Shown here: positions 42,204 to 55,400 of the stretch, piece after piece | Position numbering within the stretch: the stretch's first letter is position 1 | Layout: every line of letters begins with the position of its first letter | Source: Stichopus chloronotus | Lineage: Eukaryota > Echinodermata > Holothuroidea > Aspidochirotida > Stichopodidae | Reading direction: 5' to 3' | DNA: 64,000 nt | NCBI GenBank assembly: GCA_021234535.1 | Contig: CM037846.1 | Location: forward strand, 13,346,705 to 13,410,704 | Position numbers and translations under genes: made by a program | Notes under the pieces: generated by a model | What the model saw: the letters and a program-made list of their open reading frames with translations, nothing else | Told to the model about the DNA's origin: nothing | Databases searched by the model: none

Positions 42204-44884
42204 CTTGTTTTTTCACTTACGGTGTCCGAGTATCCCGCACTTAAGTCAACAAAGAGAGTGGAGTTTTGGAAGGAATTTAAAGATGATTTCCAGAAATTCG
42301 TGAGAAAAAACTAAATGAATAAAAATGAAAGCATGCATCAAAAACACACTAAAGTTGAATTACTTCATTTCTTTTTGGAAGCGAACTCAGTATGATGTCG
42401 AAAAGGTGATAATTATTACCATCATCATCTTCGTAATTTTTTTGTCACCATATCATACCATAATCATCTTCTTATAAGATGATAGAACCTCACTGATGTA
42501 AAGGTATGAAAGTCGTGTAAAACCTTTAAATATAAAGTGAACTCTTATTTTCTTGAAAATCGCGAGTTGTGCACTTTTTGTTAATTTGACTTGTCTTTTT
42601 GTGTTCTTTTTTCTTCTTGTTGTTTTTGTTCTATGTATTTTGTTTTTCCTTTAAGGTCACTATAGCTGCGATAAACATTTTACTAGTTTCCCTAGCCTCC
42701 TGTTCATTCCACTGCATTGTATGACTGCATCTGTCTTCCAGCTCCCTGATTCATATATTAAATCTAGACAGTACGCTGTAAGTCAGGGTCCATGGTCGTG
42801 TTATTATCTGTATATGATGCGTTCCACCACTCCTCTCAAAGATTGCAATCATAATTACTTTTATTAAATGGCATTTAGGGAAACTGACTTCAAGTCTGAC
42901 TGATGATCTGTGATGAAATCAACTGGTATAGCCTAGTACATAACTGTTGATAGGGTATGGGCAGTAATTAGCATTCAGGCTCTGTTTAGTAGCAGTGCGT
43001 CCCTAAAACAAACCACACCCACTGCTCCATACATCATCATACAGTCACAAGTACGCAGTCAGGTGATATTACTGTCAAAATACGCCAAGTATAACCAGCG
43101 TAGTTGCGGCGAACATTGGCAATAACATTTTTGTTCAATGATCGAGAGAGCGGGCTGCATCCTCCAGTTCGATCCAGGTAAGTGCGATCCTGTCGCCAGT
43201 CTTAGGATAGCTTGGTCATTATTCTTAAACCAAACCTGAATTGCATGCAAGTTCGACAGGTAAGTCGATCAGTACTCAGAAATAAAGAAAAAAAAAATCA
43301 ATTTCCCACCATGACGGACTATCTACTAGTGGCAGTGAATTCCCTTTAATGCAGCTAAATTCGTCGATCCACCGCGAAGTATAATTTATTTTCAAGTAAT
43401 AGTATGTCAATAGAACTTATACTCATGGTTCCTGTCAACTTTAGTTTTATACCGTTGCCTTTATACCTTATAACATGTAAGTTAACCCTAATGCAACTCA
43501 GTCGGGAAGGCTCAGGGCGACATACCGCTCAGTTTTCAAAAATATGAAAAATGTACGTGAAAGAGGGAAAAAAAAATAGAATTCCAAAATCAATTAACCT
43601 TAACCTTTAAGTTGACAAACTATATACATACGGTAATGGAATTTACTCCATGAACTTGGAAGATATGATTGTTTACTCCATTTCGACCATTAAGTTTACT
43701 GAGAAAATTTTTAAGTAATTGACCTCTTGTCTACCAACAAATACAATATGAAATTCTTTGTTGACTTGAGTTAAACGCGAAAAAGATGAGAAGATGTAAT
43801 CTGCAATTTGCCAATATATATCGGCATCCTGGTCAAGTATAGATAAATCAGCCTAAGTAATCGAAGTTCGGGATGGTCATTTTGTTTAGGAAGTATACAG
43901 TGCATTAGACTGGAAAAGTCATATATCTTTTGTAAGAAAGTAAAATTCTAAATTGATCAAAACGTTGCGTACCACAAAAATGCTCTTCAATCTACTTATC
44001 TGTAATTCTCACATACATCCTCATTTAACCTATAACGTACTTATCTTGGCAGCCTTCTCACAGACGCCACACTAAAATATCTTCACAAGCTGAACTTCAA
44101 AAGCGTGCACCTAGAAATCATGTAACGCATTTCATTCCTAGCTTACACTGCTCCTATCTCTGGAGAGTTACACCCGCTCTCTATTTTTGGATCTTAACAC
44201 TTACAAACTTGGCATATTTCTTCGATCATCGATTTAATCATGGTCTTCTTCCAAACAGTTTTCAAATCTTACGTTACCTTTAACTCTGTCTCATTCTTTT
44301 TATTACCATTCAGGAAATCCTACGTCAAGAACACGTATATTAAGCCATTCCAAATGCGATGTACATGTGTCAAATTGTGGAATTCTCTTCCTTTATCTAC
44401 GGTCATAAATTCCTTTTAAGTCCTTTAACATCGAAAGTAAACACTTAAAACATACTTGTTAAATAGTTTGCCTTAATTTAAACACCACTCTTACGGAATC
44501 TACTTGTTTTTCATCCATCTTTCGATAATCTTTCTTTTGCTGCCTCCTTCTTTTCTTCACCTTTTTTCTCAAGTTCTTCTCCTTCCTTTTGTTTTATTTC
44601 TTTTAGTTATGTTACTTATGGGGCAAGCTGGAAAAGATTACTTATTCTGGCCCTTCATCTTCAGTTTGTTAGCATCGTGACGTGTTGTTTTCTTTTTCTC
44701 AGGTATAGATATTGTAGTATAAAATCATTTCGTAAAAAAATGTATGCCCTTCATATTGTTAATGTTCTGTTAGTATGTTCTCCTGTGAATCCATTGAAGT
44801 CTACACGATTGTTCCTGGTTTATCATTTTCTGATTTTTTCAACTTTGTAAAATGCAAAATTACAAGAGGTCATTGCCTTAAACT

Positions 44885-45400
44885 CAACTCAGCTCAGCTA
44901 AGCTCAGCTACGCTACGCTACACTACGCTAAACTAAACTAAACTAAACTAAACTAAACCAAACCAAACCAAACTAAACTAAACCAAACTAAACTACACTA
45001 CACTAAACTAAACTAAACTAAACTACACTACACTACACTAAACTAAACTAAACTAAACCAAACCAAACCAAACTAAACTAAACTAAACTACACTAAACTA
45101 AACTACACTAAACTAAACTAAACTGAACCAAACCAAACCAAACTAAACCAAACTAAACTAAACCAAACTAAAGTAACCGAAATTAAACTAAACTAAGCTA
45201 AACTAAACCAAACCAAACTAAACTACATTAAACTACACTAAACTAAACTAAACTTAACTAAACTAAACTAAACTAAACTTAACTTAACTTAACTAAACTA
45301 AACTGAACTAAACTAATCTAAACTGAACTAAACTAAACTTAACTAAACTAAACCAAACTTAACTAAACTAAACTTAACTAAACTAAACTAAATAAATCAA
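44885..45400. repeat. CTAAA pentanucleotide satellite, about 515 bp
   Basis: About 100 tandem pentamers. The left end is CTCAG and CTACG units, then CTACA, then mostly CTAAA with runs of CCAAA and CTTAA variants. Variants occur in blocks, as expected from local duplication within the array. Confidence 0.95.
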
Positions 45401-46839
45401 ATCAGCTCTTACTTAAAGGTTGTATTGCATCACCCTAAGCTATATTTATACCTCCCTGAAAGGAAAATTCTCAACTGGTTCTAAGTTACAGTACTCTTAG
45501 ATTTCCAGCAAATTAAAAAGATGCAGAGTAGCTCATATTACACAGCGTACACAGGGATCCATTGTTTTGATTACACATGTGGAGGAATGTAAGACAGGCT
45601 GAGGGAGGGACTAGAGGTAGGTGGTTGGGAGATTTCAAACTGTCTGGGGTGATGCATTACAGCCTTTAAACTTTGGCACTGAATCCGGCCTACAAGATTG
45701 CGTATTATGTACCCAGGTACTGTATGCATGTTACTCCCCCAAGATCCGTCAACGGTCAAATACCGTACTGCAATTCTGTGACTGGCAGTTGTAGATGATG
45801 TGACCCAGTCACATGCACTGCAGTTCGAAACTTGCTGAGCTATTCTTCCAGCATGTGCTAACAAAAGATAGCAAAAATCTACACTTTAATGACACAAGGA
45901 AGTTTATTCTACAAAATTCGGTGACTGAAAGTGGTTAATAAGTTTTTTAAATGGTAGAAAAAATTCAATATTATTTAAAAACTCCGTATTGCAGAGAAGT
46001 GTAAATACAGTACATGTTCTACTGACACACAGGGTACGTTAATGCACGAAATTTGTGGAAGCAGTTTTTCCACAATCAGCTGCTTATGTTTTGATGGCAC
46101 TTGCGCTGTGTTGATACGCCTCCAAACCTTGGCCTCGACAGCAAGTTGGCTGTGCTTGCAGTATGTTGTTACATTTTCATACAATACCCTGGCCCCCGAT
46201 CAAAGAAGAAGCCACTACCCTTCCGCAATTACCGACGAAACTTTTCTAAAGAAGTGAATCAGACAGGTATATATTAATGGTTTTGCTCAGTCAGGAATAA
46301 GTTAATCTGATAAAATTTTGAAAGGTAGTTGCATTTCTCACAACCACTTCGAGGCTTCGAGTGTGTGTGATTGACTGGTACATGGTAACCGTAAAGAGGC
46401 ATTTGCAAAGTCACTGAAGACTTTCCGTGAGCCCTAATGTGAGGTATTAAAACCAGCAAATTGCTCGTAACCTATCACTCAGTATTAAATTTATTACAAC
46501 CACATAACAGCATCCGTGGATCCATGGTAATGCAAGATGTAACACAAAGCAGGTTCAATTAATCTCATGCCCGTCATAGCAAGCTCTTGTTAAACAACTA
46601 ACTAGTAATTAGTATCAGAGTTAGGCCTAGAGACTATGGGTTTTATACTGTAATGTAAGACTTGGCAAGATCTACCAAGATCGGCCTTTGCACTAATAGT
46701 TCCAGTGTTAATATCGTACTAGTTTAGAATCCGTACCAATTGGACAAGGTATCAGATAACTAAAAGAGTTACCATAGCGTCTATGTCTTATTTTCCCTTT
46801 TTGTTTTTTTCCTAGTTGTTTCTTTTTATCGTTTTAGAC

Positions 46840-47010
46840 TTCCGAAATTGTTGATTTTCTTTGCTATGATCAACATGTAGTGATACCTGTGGAAGAAATG
46901 ATAGATTATTCCTGAAAGAGAAGCATAGGTTAGAGGAGGATTCGAACCTAGAATGTCACGATAGCTGATGCATCATAAGTCTTACGCCTTAACCCACTAC
47001 GCTGCAAGAG
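46840..47010 (-). mobile_element. tRNA-derived SINE-like unit, copy 1
   Basis: On the minus strand GCGTAGTGGGTTAAGG (A-box-like) is followed by GGTTCGAATCC, a perfect pol III B box, at tRNA-like spacing. The downstream tail (CTCTAACC...TTTCAGG) resembles the unit at 47610-47760. Confidence 0.6.
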
Positions 47011-47048
47011 CGGTTGTGGTGGTTGAGTGTTCGAAAATGCATACAATT

Positions 47049-47160
47049 CACAAAGTATCTATCCCCTAAACCTATCCCCTAACCCTATCCCCTAACCCTG
47101 AATCATGACACCTAACCCGATCCCCTAACCTGATCCCCTGATCCGATGCTCTAGCCCTGT
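47049..47160. repeat. Telomere-like CCCTAA repeats
   Basis: Repeated CCTATCCCCTAAC and CCCTAACCC units, degenerating to CCCTGATCC on the right. It resembles an interstitial fragment of the animal telomere motif but with 12-13-bp periodicity, and lies between the two SINE-like units. Confidence 0.65.
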
Positions 47161-47609
47161 TAACCAACGCTAGTTAGGCAATCCATTCATCATTTGCTAT
47201 TCAAGGATGGTGGTGGACCGAATCGAACAATCGAATCGAAGCTAGCGAGCACGCTCATATGGTACGGATTCTAAAGTTGCGCCGTTAGTATTTACAATAA
47301 GACAATATTCAACAGAAGGACGACCACCGCACACAGGTTTCGTGCAAACTGCTCATGATTTCTTCCCGTATTCTTAACTTTACCTTGCTTGACTATCCTA
47401 GGACTTTGGGGCTCAAATTTAGAATCTGTGACCACATGCACACTTGTCACACACAATATTCTGCGATATGCTTAAATGAGCATTGGCTAAATTTTGTATA
47501 CATACCATAGGGTTAGGGTGTATAAGTACATTTACATATGTGCATACCAGGCTAGGGGATCAGGGAGTGCATTGTGTAAATGTATCTTCGAACGGCCATC
47601 AGGCGAATT

Positions 47610-47760
47610 CTCTCTCATAGCATAGTGGGATAGGATTGGACTGTTGTGCGATTGTTACTTTCCCAGCGTTGGTTCAAATCCTCTGCTAACCTCTTTCCTT
47701 TCGCAGGTTTAACTTCTGCAGTTGCTTCCTACACGTTTTCACAGGATGTCTACAACTTTG
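47610..47760 (+). mobile_element. tRNA-derived SINE-like unit, copy 2
   Basis: AGCATAGTGGGATAGG followed by GGTTCAAATCC repeats the A-box/B-box layout of 46840-47010 on the opposite strand, with a related tail (TCCTCTGCTAACCTCTTTCC). Confidence 0.55.
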
Positions 47761-49395
47761 TGACCTAGGAAGAGAAAAAAATCTCCCCCCCCAAAAAAAA
47801 AAAAATGAAAAGACCACTTACAAAAATCAGACCCATAGAGTCACCTTTTTAGTTTTCTGATAGCCCTGATGTGGTCAAGGATTCTAAATTCGTGCTAACT
47901 TTCCAATAATTGTCCCCATTTGGTTGAATACTACTATATGATGACTCGTTTGAAACAAAAAAATTGTCAAGATTGAGAAATTTTCTCAGAGCAAGTCACT
48001 GCTTTAACAGCTGAGATCACCATTCATAAATGTTTTCACAAAAATGTCAGCCAATCTAATTCAAGGTCGTGAATTCAAATCTGCTGATCCTGAGAGTTTT
48101 CTTGTGAACAACTTCAGCAAACCTAGCTCAATGCAGTACTCCAGACAGAATATTGTTGCAGAAAAATGGAAGCATGAATTATGTTTTTGAATCATGGAAT
48201 GTATGGAGTCTAGAGAACTCTAGTGAGGGCAACGTTTACAGTTCATTTCAACAATTCTGACATCACAGTATCATGTAATAAACGTCGTTTGTCCACCATT
48301 ACAGTTGTGTTGATTGTGTCATGTGAGCTCAATTGAGTTTTCTGTGTGAAACAACGTTTGACAAACTACTGCACATGAGGATATTCCTTGGCATCGATCG
48401 TCCTCGTCAACCAGCTGTCATCCTTCAGGGTATCAGTTTGCCTTTGGAATGTGCTTTGGTGTTTGCTTATAGTTTTCTGTTCAGAGAGTAACACAGCTCA
48501 ATGGTCAATGTAATGTAGCTGCTACATTAACATAAGAGAGGTGTGGCAGTTCCAGTGTTCTGTGACCATCGCCAAGCAAGGGTGGTGCTGATCAATTAAC
48601 TGTTTGATTGCCTTCGTGGAACATTCAACTTTTATTTCTTCATGGCACTGTCGACCTCATCATTATTAGCTTTGTAACATGCAAAAGTTTCACATTTTGC
48701 TTCACAAAAGCTCTCATCTTTGAGGACAACACAGACATTCTATTATTGCAGGAAACGTTTGGCAAAGCATGGACTTTGTAGTGGATAGATAGCTGCTCAG
48801 TCGTAAAATTCTGTTAAATGGCTGTTCTCAATCTCTATGAGAACAACACATCTCGATGGGTTAGTCAATAACTTGCTAGTTTTGATGGTTGGTCGGTCTT
48901 TAGTGAGGATAGGCACCAAGGCTGAGAAATGTGCCCGTACTGACTGGTTGCTTCCAGGTGTTAATGTCTTGTGCATTTCACCCGGCGGTCATCCACCAAG
49001 GGTAGCACGAAGATTTCGGTTTATCAACCCCGTTGACAGTAGCATACTTCTTCATGAAAAAGAATTTGAAGCTGGATCACTCATAGTGAACGTGTTAAAC
49101 TCATCCTGCACTCAAAAGCATATAGGCACACCCATGAGCATCCACCCTCAAACTGCTCTTAGTAATTTGTTTCTTGATGTATAATAGTCATGAGTTTGAT
49201 AACTCACCAACCTACAAATTCCTCCCATTTGCCAACTTAGCTCAGCATCTTCCTCATTTGTCATAAAGGTCTCTAAGCCTGTAAGTGCACAGATGACAGG
49301 ATTCCATTCATGTTTTTGATATCATCAGTATGCAACAACTGCTCATGATCATCCTTTAAACACCTTACTCTTCCTCTCTTTTACTCTTGCCTTAG

Positions 49396-49472
49396 ATTGC
49401 AGTGGTTACAATTGGAGAGCAGTGGTTAGACATTCCTGAACGAAGAATGGCTCATTCCAATGCAGAGAATGG
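49396..49472 (+). CDS. Reductase coding exon 1
   Basis: Acceptor CTTGCCTTAG, ATG at 49447-49449, residues 1-8 (MAHSNAEN) plus two bases, donor GTAGGT. The 51 nt before the ATG are open in the same frame. This is the least certain exon, as it carries almost no conserved sequence. Confidence 0.6.
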
Positions 49473-52400
49473 GTAGGTTAATCAGCTCTTTTCCTCAGTG
49501 AGGAAGCGTGACTCACAGTCAGTCGATCGTGATATTTCTTTGCAAGATTTGTTTATATGTCGGCCGGGATGTGAGTCGCTATTTCAGAAGGATGTCACAT
49601 GCTACCATGATATGCCCTCCATTGATATGATACAGTGGCAAAATGCTCCAGAGCAAATTGGGATGCACTACTGAAAACACTGTGTGATACTCTTTGCATT
49701 GTGGGATAATGTAGATGTGCCCTTTTGTATTACGTTTCAAGGACTGTGTGGAAGAGACAAAAAATGAAAAAAAAAAAATCCTTATTCATTTGGTTGAAGC
49801 AAAGCAGTGTGTGATTTATGGATGTCCTGGAGTGCAAACTGTTTGTGATGTCTAGGCTGAATTTCCGTTCGTCTATCACAACTTAAGACAGGGAGAGGCT
49901 GATTTAAGAGTCGGTAGCAGTCCCAGCATAGAATACTTGTGCCTACTCAAATGCTTTTATGTGTGATTACTGTAAATGTTCTGTGCATCTTTGTTGGCCA
50001 TCTTCATCAAACATACTGACCACAAGATTACCTTCTCTGTCTACATATTTTGCAGCCGGGCTTTCCCAAGCACCTACGTCAAGGGTTTCCACAACGATGA
50101 TGCGGTCCTAAAGATGAAATACAGATACCTTGGGGAGACTGGAATGCAAGTTTCGATGATAGGATTTGGTGAGTCTTCTTAAGCTAAGTCAATTGTGAGG
50201 ACTTTGTGTCAATAAAGGTATTGAGGATACACAGGGATACGTCTACTTCATTTATCGTTGGGTGTAACATTTGAATCCAGAAAGTACCGAGGATCAAAGT
50301 TACATTTCTGTTGTGAAACCTCGATTACATGAAGTAACTACTGTACCCAACTGTGACTGCAGTAGGGTCCATCCTGGTTTCCTTCCAGGTGAAGTAGGTT
50401 TAAAGCTAATCATAAGAAATGTAGTTTAAAGTGTTTTAGGAAGACTTAATTTTGCTGTGTACCCTCCTACTCTCCCACAAAAGAAACTGAAAATACATTT
50501 TTTCTTAAGAAGCGTTGGCCTTTGATTTAAAGGGGTCAATATGGTGGCAATTTTACCTGACAGATTAGTATCAGCTTGTATCAATGGCATGATACTCAAC
50601 GAGAAAGTAATAGGTTTTAATTGGTGTTTGGAATGATTCAGTGCCTCTATTGGGTTTGTGAATGCAGTTCACAGCACTGCAGCAATTGGATGTCATATTT
50701 GTTCACTTATTTTTTGACTTGATGATAATCACAAACCTTTCCAGTAATACTGGCACATTAGTACCATTAGTGTGTTAGTGATGTCTGCTTGTGAATTACT
50801 ATATCTCAAGAATGGAAGTTTAGCCTGAACTCAAATGGTATTTGTATGTAACACACTGAGTACAATGAACCTGATGTTTTTGGTATAGGTCAAAGATCAG
50901 TTGACATCAACAGGGGTCAACTTATAAAAAAAAAACCCTTGTACACAATATTTTTGAGAAGAGAAGCATGGATTGATGTTATACTTTTTATGTTGGTGTA
51001 AAATAATTATCATAAGAAGCCTATTGTTTGCGGTGAATGTCAGAGGTCATTTGATGTCAAAATGTCATTTGGGATCATATTGCAAACTGCATGAACAAAG
51101 ATGATTTCTAAGAACAGAAAGCTTGATATAAACTTGTATTTGATTAACCACATTGGGAAGTTTGGGAACAAAAACCTTTTTGTATTTGATGGAGGTTAAA
51201 GGTCATTTGACATCAGCACAAGTACAATTAAAAAAAAAGAACTTTGTTTTCACAAAATCCCAACAATAGCAGGATTGATTTATCTTGACTTTTTTTCTAC
51301 AGGGGGGTCTCCATTAAGTGGCATGTACCATCCAATTTCTGAGGAAGATGCCATCGAATGTGTGAAAGAAGCACTTGCCAGTGGCATCAACTACATTGAC
51401 ACAGCACCGTGGTATGGGAGGTCCGAGGAAATATTGGGAAAGGTAAAACATACCACTCTCTTATAGGCTTATCCCAAGTTCCCAGTTTTCTGTCATCAAA
51501 TTACCCAGAGAATATGGACACTGTTTTCAGTCATGAGCACCTTTTTCTCTGCAGAGGAAGAGAACTGCAAGAAAATACATAGTTGGAGAAGGCTACATGC
51601 ATGCTGAGGTTGGAACTGCAATAAGGACAGTGTGTGGAACTGGGAGTAGGCATGATGTAAAAAAGTTTTGGATCAGTGGCTGCATTTTTCATTTATGTCT
51701 GTTCCCTTTTCATGGATTTTTTTTTTCAGTAACATTTTGAAGCATTCTTTTCCATCGTGTGCATCACACGGTAGTGGATCTGCTTTTAAAAAAAATAACC
51801 AAGCCGCAAAAATTCATCTGGCAAAGTCTACAGACCTTGATGTGGGCCTCGTGGTTGCTATAGACATAAGTTGCACAAAAGAAATCATTTAATGGAAGTT
51901 GTCTGGCAAATGTCAAATGTCGCGTGTGTGTAAAAGTAACTCGGACATGAAGGACACCAAGACCGGGGAGACTCCGTTGTTCGGAAGTAACAAGTTTGGA
52001 GAATGTTTTGTGTTGTACATGAAATTGTAAGGAGGTAGGTTGTAGCACTTGTGCTGCATTTGCATAATACTATATGTACCATAGGGGAATATGTATCTTT
52101 CTTCATTTTGTTGAATATGCTGTTTCAGAAGAGTTGTACATTTATGAAACCAAATAAAGTAGGAAATCAACACAAAAATATTCTTTCCATTCAATCCATT
52201 GTTGTCACAAACATTTTTTGAAGACTCACTTCTTCCTCATCAGGTGCAGAAAGATATACAGTATGAAAATTCTTAGTCCGAAGATAGAAAGGTGCTATAT
52301 TCACAAACAAATACATCAAAATACAGAAAGTATACAGCACGATCGATGGTGATATAAATGTGTGTGAAGGGAAGGTTTGTGCTTCTTTGTGAACAGAGTG

Positions 52401-55400
52401 TCTTGTACTTTTTTTTCAAAACCTGAGTTGTCAGTTGCTAATATGTAAAAGTTACTGCTGTCAGAGAACCTGCATTCTTCACAGTTGAGTGTGTGGTCAT
52501 GAATGGCTAATTTGACAGATAGATTTTCTCTAATTGTGTTAGACAAATGTTGTTTGGTCCTACCAATGTAGGATTCATTCTTATCACAAGAACTTTTAAA
52601 AAGATAAATGACATTTGCCTTCAGTTTGATTGGGGTGGCATCTTTCAATGAGAAATAACTACTGACTTTGCAGGTTTTAAATACAATGTGGCATTTCTTG
52701 TTAATATCCTTAAATCTGGTGAGCAGGGACTTGCTTAAGATCAGAGATGGGTAGCTTACAAAAGGGATACTTATTACATAAGCAAATCCTTGGTCTTTAT
52801 CCTCTTCTACTGTATTCTTAATAAGTAGGTATTTGTCAAGAAATTTCTTTACACAGTCATTAAAAATCCTTTAGGGATATCCATTGGACTTGAAAATTAG
52901 TTTCAAATTTGAAATTTCTTCCTTCAATCAGAAACTATCCTCCTGAAAAGTTAAGGAGAGGCATAAAACTTGTACTCATTACTACTATCTTGCAGGCCAC
53001 AACATAAGAGAAATAAAAAAATTAGCATTTTTTTTTCTCTTCACAGGGGTGCTCTCTTACAAAACTTGTCATTGGTAGATCCTTTTTTACCACAAATTTG
53101 TGATATAGATATAGTTCTACTCGATTTGGAGAAAGAAGGAGCAAAAAGTTATGTAAGATGTACTTTACAACTCCTTATCCTTCTTTAATGAACGTAGGAA
53201 CCAGCCTGTATATTTCTGTAATGGAAAGATCAAATTTAATCGAGTTATAATGAAAATTAGTTTCATTCTTATGGATTTCAGCTTCATTAAGTATTTGAGC
53301 TATTCGTTACGTCAAGCAGGTAGCAAATAAGTGACTTGTTTGTGATTTGCCTCATAGGAAAATTTTTATGGGCCACAAAATAGTATGGACATTCATTTAC
53401 AGCTGTATGCTACCAACTCTTCTGCTTGATGGAGTTTTTACATGCATAATCTGTTTCAAATTGATTCTGTGGTATATCTGTGGGTATTGTGTTCACGTGG
53501 TGTTTTCAGCTACAACTCAGACACATCCGTGTCTGCAGTCTGGTGCATATTTATATTAATGAATGCTAATTAGGTGCTGGTATATAGACAGCTGCATCCC
53601 TTTTGCAAAAATGAAATAAGTCATAGAAAAGTTGTGAAAATTAGAACAGACTGCTAATTTTTAAAGAGTCATAAAGGAACTAAATGTCTATCATGGTTGT
53701 TACACCATCATCCATTGATTAAAACCTTGGTTTATGATTCCATCGTAAAATCGTTCTATGAAGGTCGTGAAATTGTCGTAGAATAGTCATGAAATTTTAT
53801 TTTCCTGAAATGCCGTCTATGCTGTCACTCTTTTAATGTATTGAATTGTCGTCTGGAAGTACATTCCTTGTCAAACGAACAGAATTCGCTGCTTTTTTTT
53901 TACTTAACAGGCACTGAAAGACATTCCAAGAACGAACAGAATTCGCTTTTTTTTTTTACTTAACAGGCACTGAAAGACATACCAAGAGAAGCATATTACA
54001 TTGGCACCAAGGTTGGCCGGTACAAACCGGAGATCACGGAGATGTTTGACTTCTCTGCAGAGAAGGTCCTGAAAGGTTTTGAAGAGAGCTTGGAGAAGCT
54101 TGGTTTGCAATATGTTGACATACTGCAGGTCAGTAGCATTAACTAATTGTTCATGCATTGGTTGGCAGATTGGAGGCTAACAGAAAAAAAAAGTTGTGGT
54201 TCTGAGTGCCAGCAGGGCTAAGTGGAGAGCCACCATTGGCTGTTGCAGAAAATACAAGAAAATTTTGGGGTTTGCAAGCCCTCCCAGATGGCCAGGAGCT
54301 GCATTTCCCAGGCCTTTTATGCTGTATGTACCCAGCTATGCCTGCAATTTCTCAATTAATGAGAAAACAATCAATCTATGCAAAACATTAAACACATCAA
54401 ATATGTTGAGATGGTATACAAGAATCACAACAAGTTATGTATTCTCTTTCATTTGTTCTTGGAACACTTAACAAACATTGGGGGATAGCCCCCCCTTTAC
54501 TTTTTTCAAGGGGAACTGAGCCCCAGCCCGCTCACATTCCCGTCTCTGCCGCCACAGTATTATGGTATCTGATGGAAAATTTTGTGGAGTCAGAAAGCCA
54601 GATTGATTTACCTACAGTTGTTCGTGTGTCTAAAAGTTCTGATTAGATGGAATAAGATGCTTGTAATTCTGTTGTCAGTGGTAAAAAATTCTGGCCAATG
54701 GACTTGTCTTCTCTAGATGGCTCTTCAAAAGCAAGAATAAAAGAAGGTTTGTTAAGTATGTGGGACTTTTCAAATTAGTGAAATTGATTATTGATTTATC
54801 ATCTGGAGAAGACAATATATTTGGTAAATAAAAGTTTGTTTCATTGCAGCCTGTGACTGCTAATCGATGAATAGTAAGGGGTAAGGATCTAATTGGGAAT
54901 GGGGTAATGGGGAGTTGGTCATATCATTGAGATTCTACGTGATGTATGCTTCATCCGTGAGGAGGCAAAGTAGCGAGAATGACCTGTTTATGTCTTTACA
55001 GATTCACGACTTGGAGTTCGCTGAGAGTCCTGAATTGATCCTGAATGAAACCCTCCCAGCTGTTCAAAAAATCAAGGAATCGGGGAGAGCAAAATTTATC
55101 GGCATCACCGGTTACCCAGTCGAAGAACTCAAGTAATGGTGATATTATGTGATATGATTATTGATAAGAAATAAATAAGAAATACTAAGTAAAGTGATAA
55201 AAAATAAGAAATACATAATAATAAAGTACTAATTGTAAGTTCATCACAACCCTTCTCCCAATGAATCTCAGACATCATGTGTACATTTATGGCATGCTTT
55301 CCTTGAGTGCACCATGAACCATTTTCTACATTTGGAAGGTGGTGGACATGTATAAATAGCTTGTGCTTCATGTGAGAATCAAGCAGACTACATATCTAAG

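Larger units (their letters stand above)
42204..49395. other. Long noncoding, repeat-bearing stretch
   Basis: No conserved coding exon is seen in 7 kb. It holds the pentamer satellite, two SINE-like units, telomere-like repeats and short A or C runs. It is either intergenic or a long first intron of the reductase gene. Confidence 0.5.

Noticed and set aside
45571..45864. 97-codon open frame on the minus strand
   Set aside because: No family resemblance and no splice context; likely chance or part of an unidentified repeat.
46926..47003. Functional tRNA gene
   Set aside because: Pol III box motifs are present but the acceptor, D and anticodon stems do not pair convincingly, and a related copy with a similar tail occurs at 47.6 kb; a tRNA-derived SINE fits better.
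48837..49184. 115-codon open frame on the plus strand upstream of the reductase
   Set aside because: No recognisable domain or splice support; plausible by chance in 7 kb of noncoding DNA. It could be revisited if transcripts are found.
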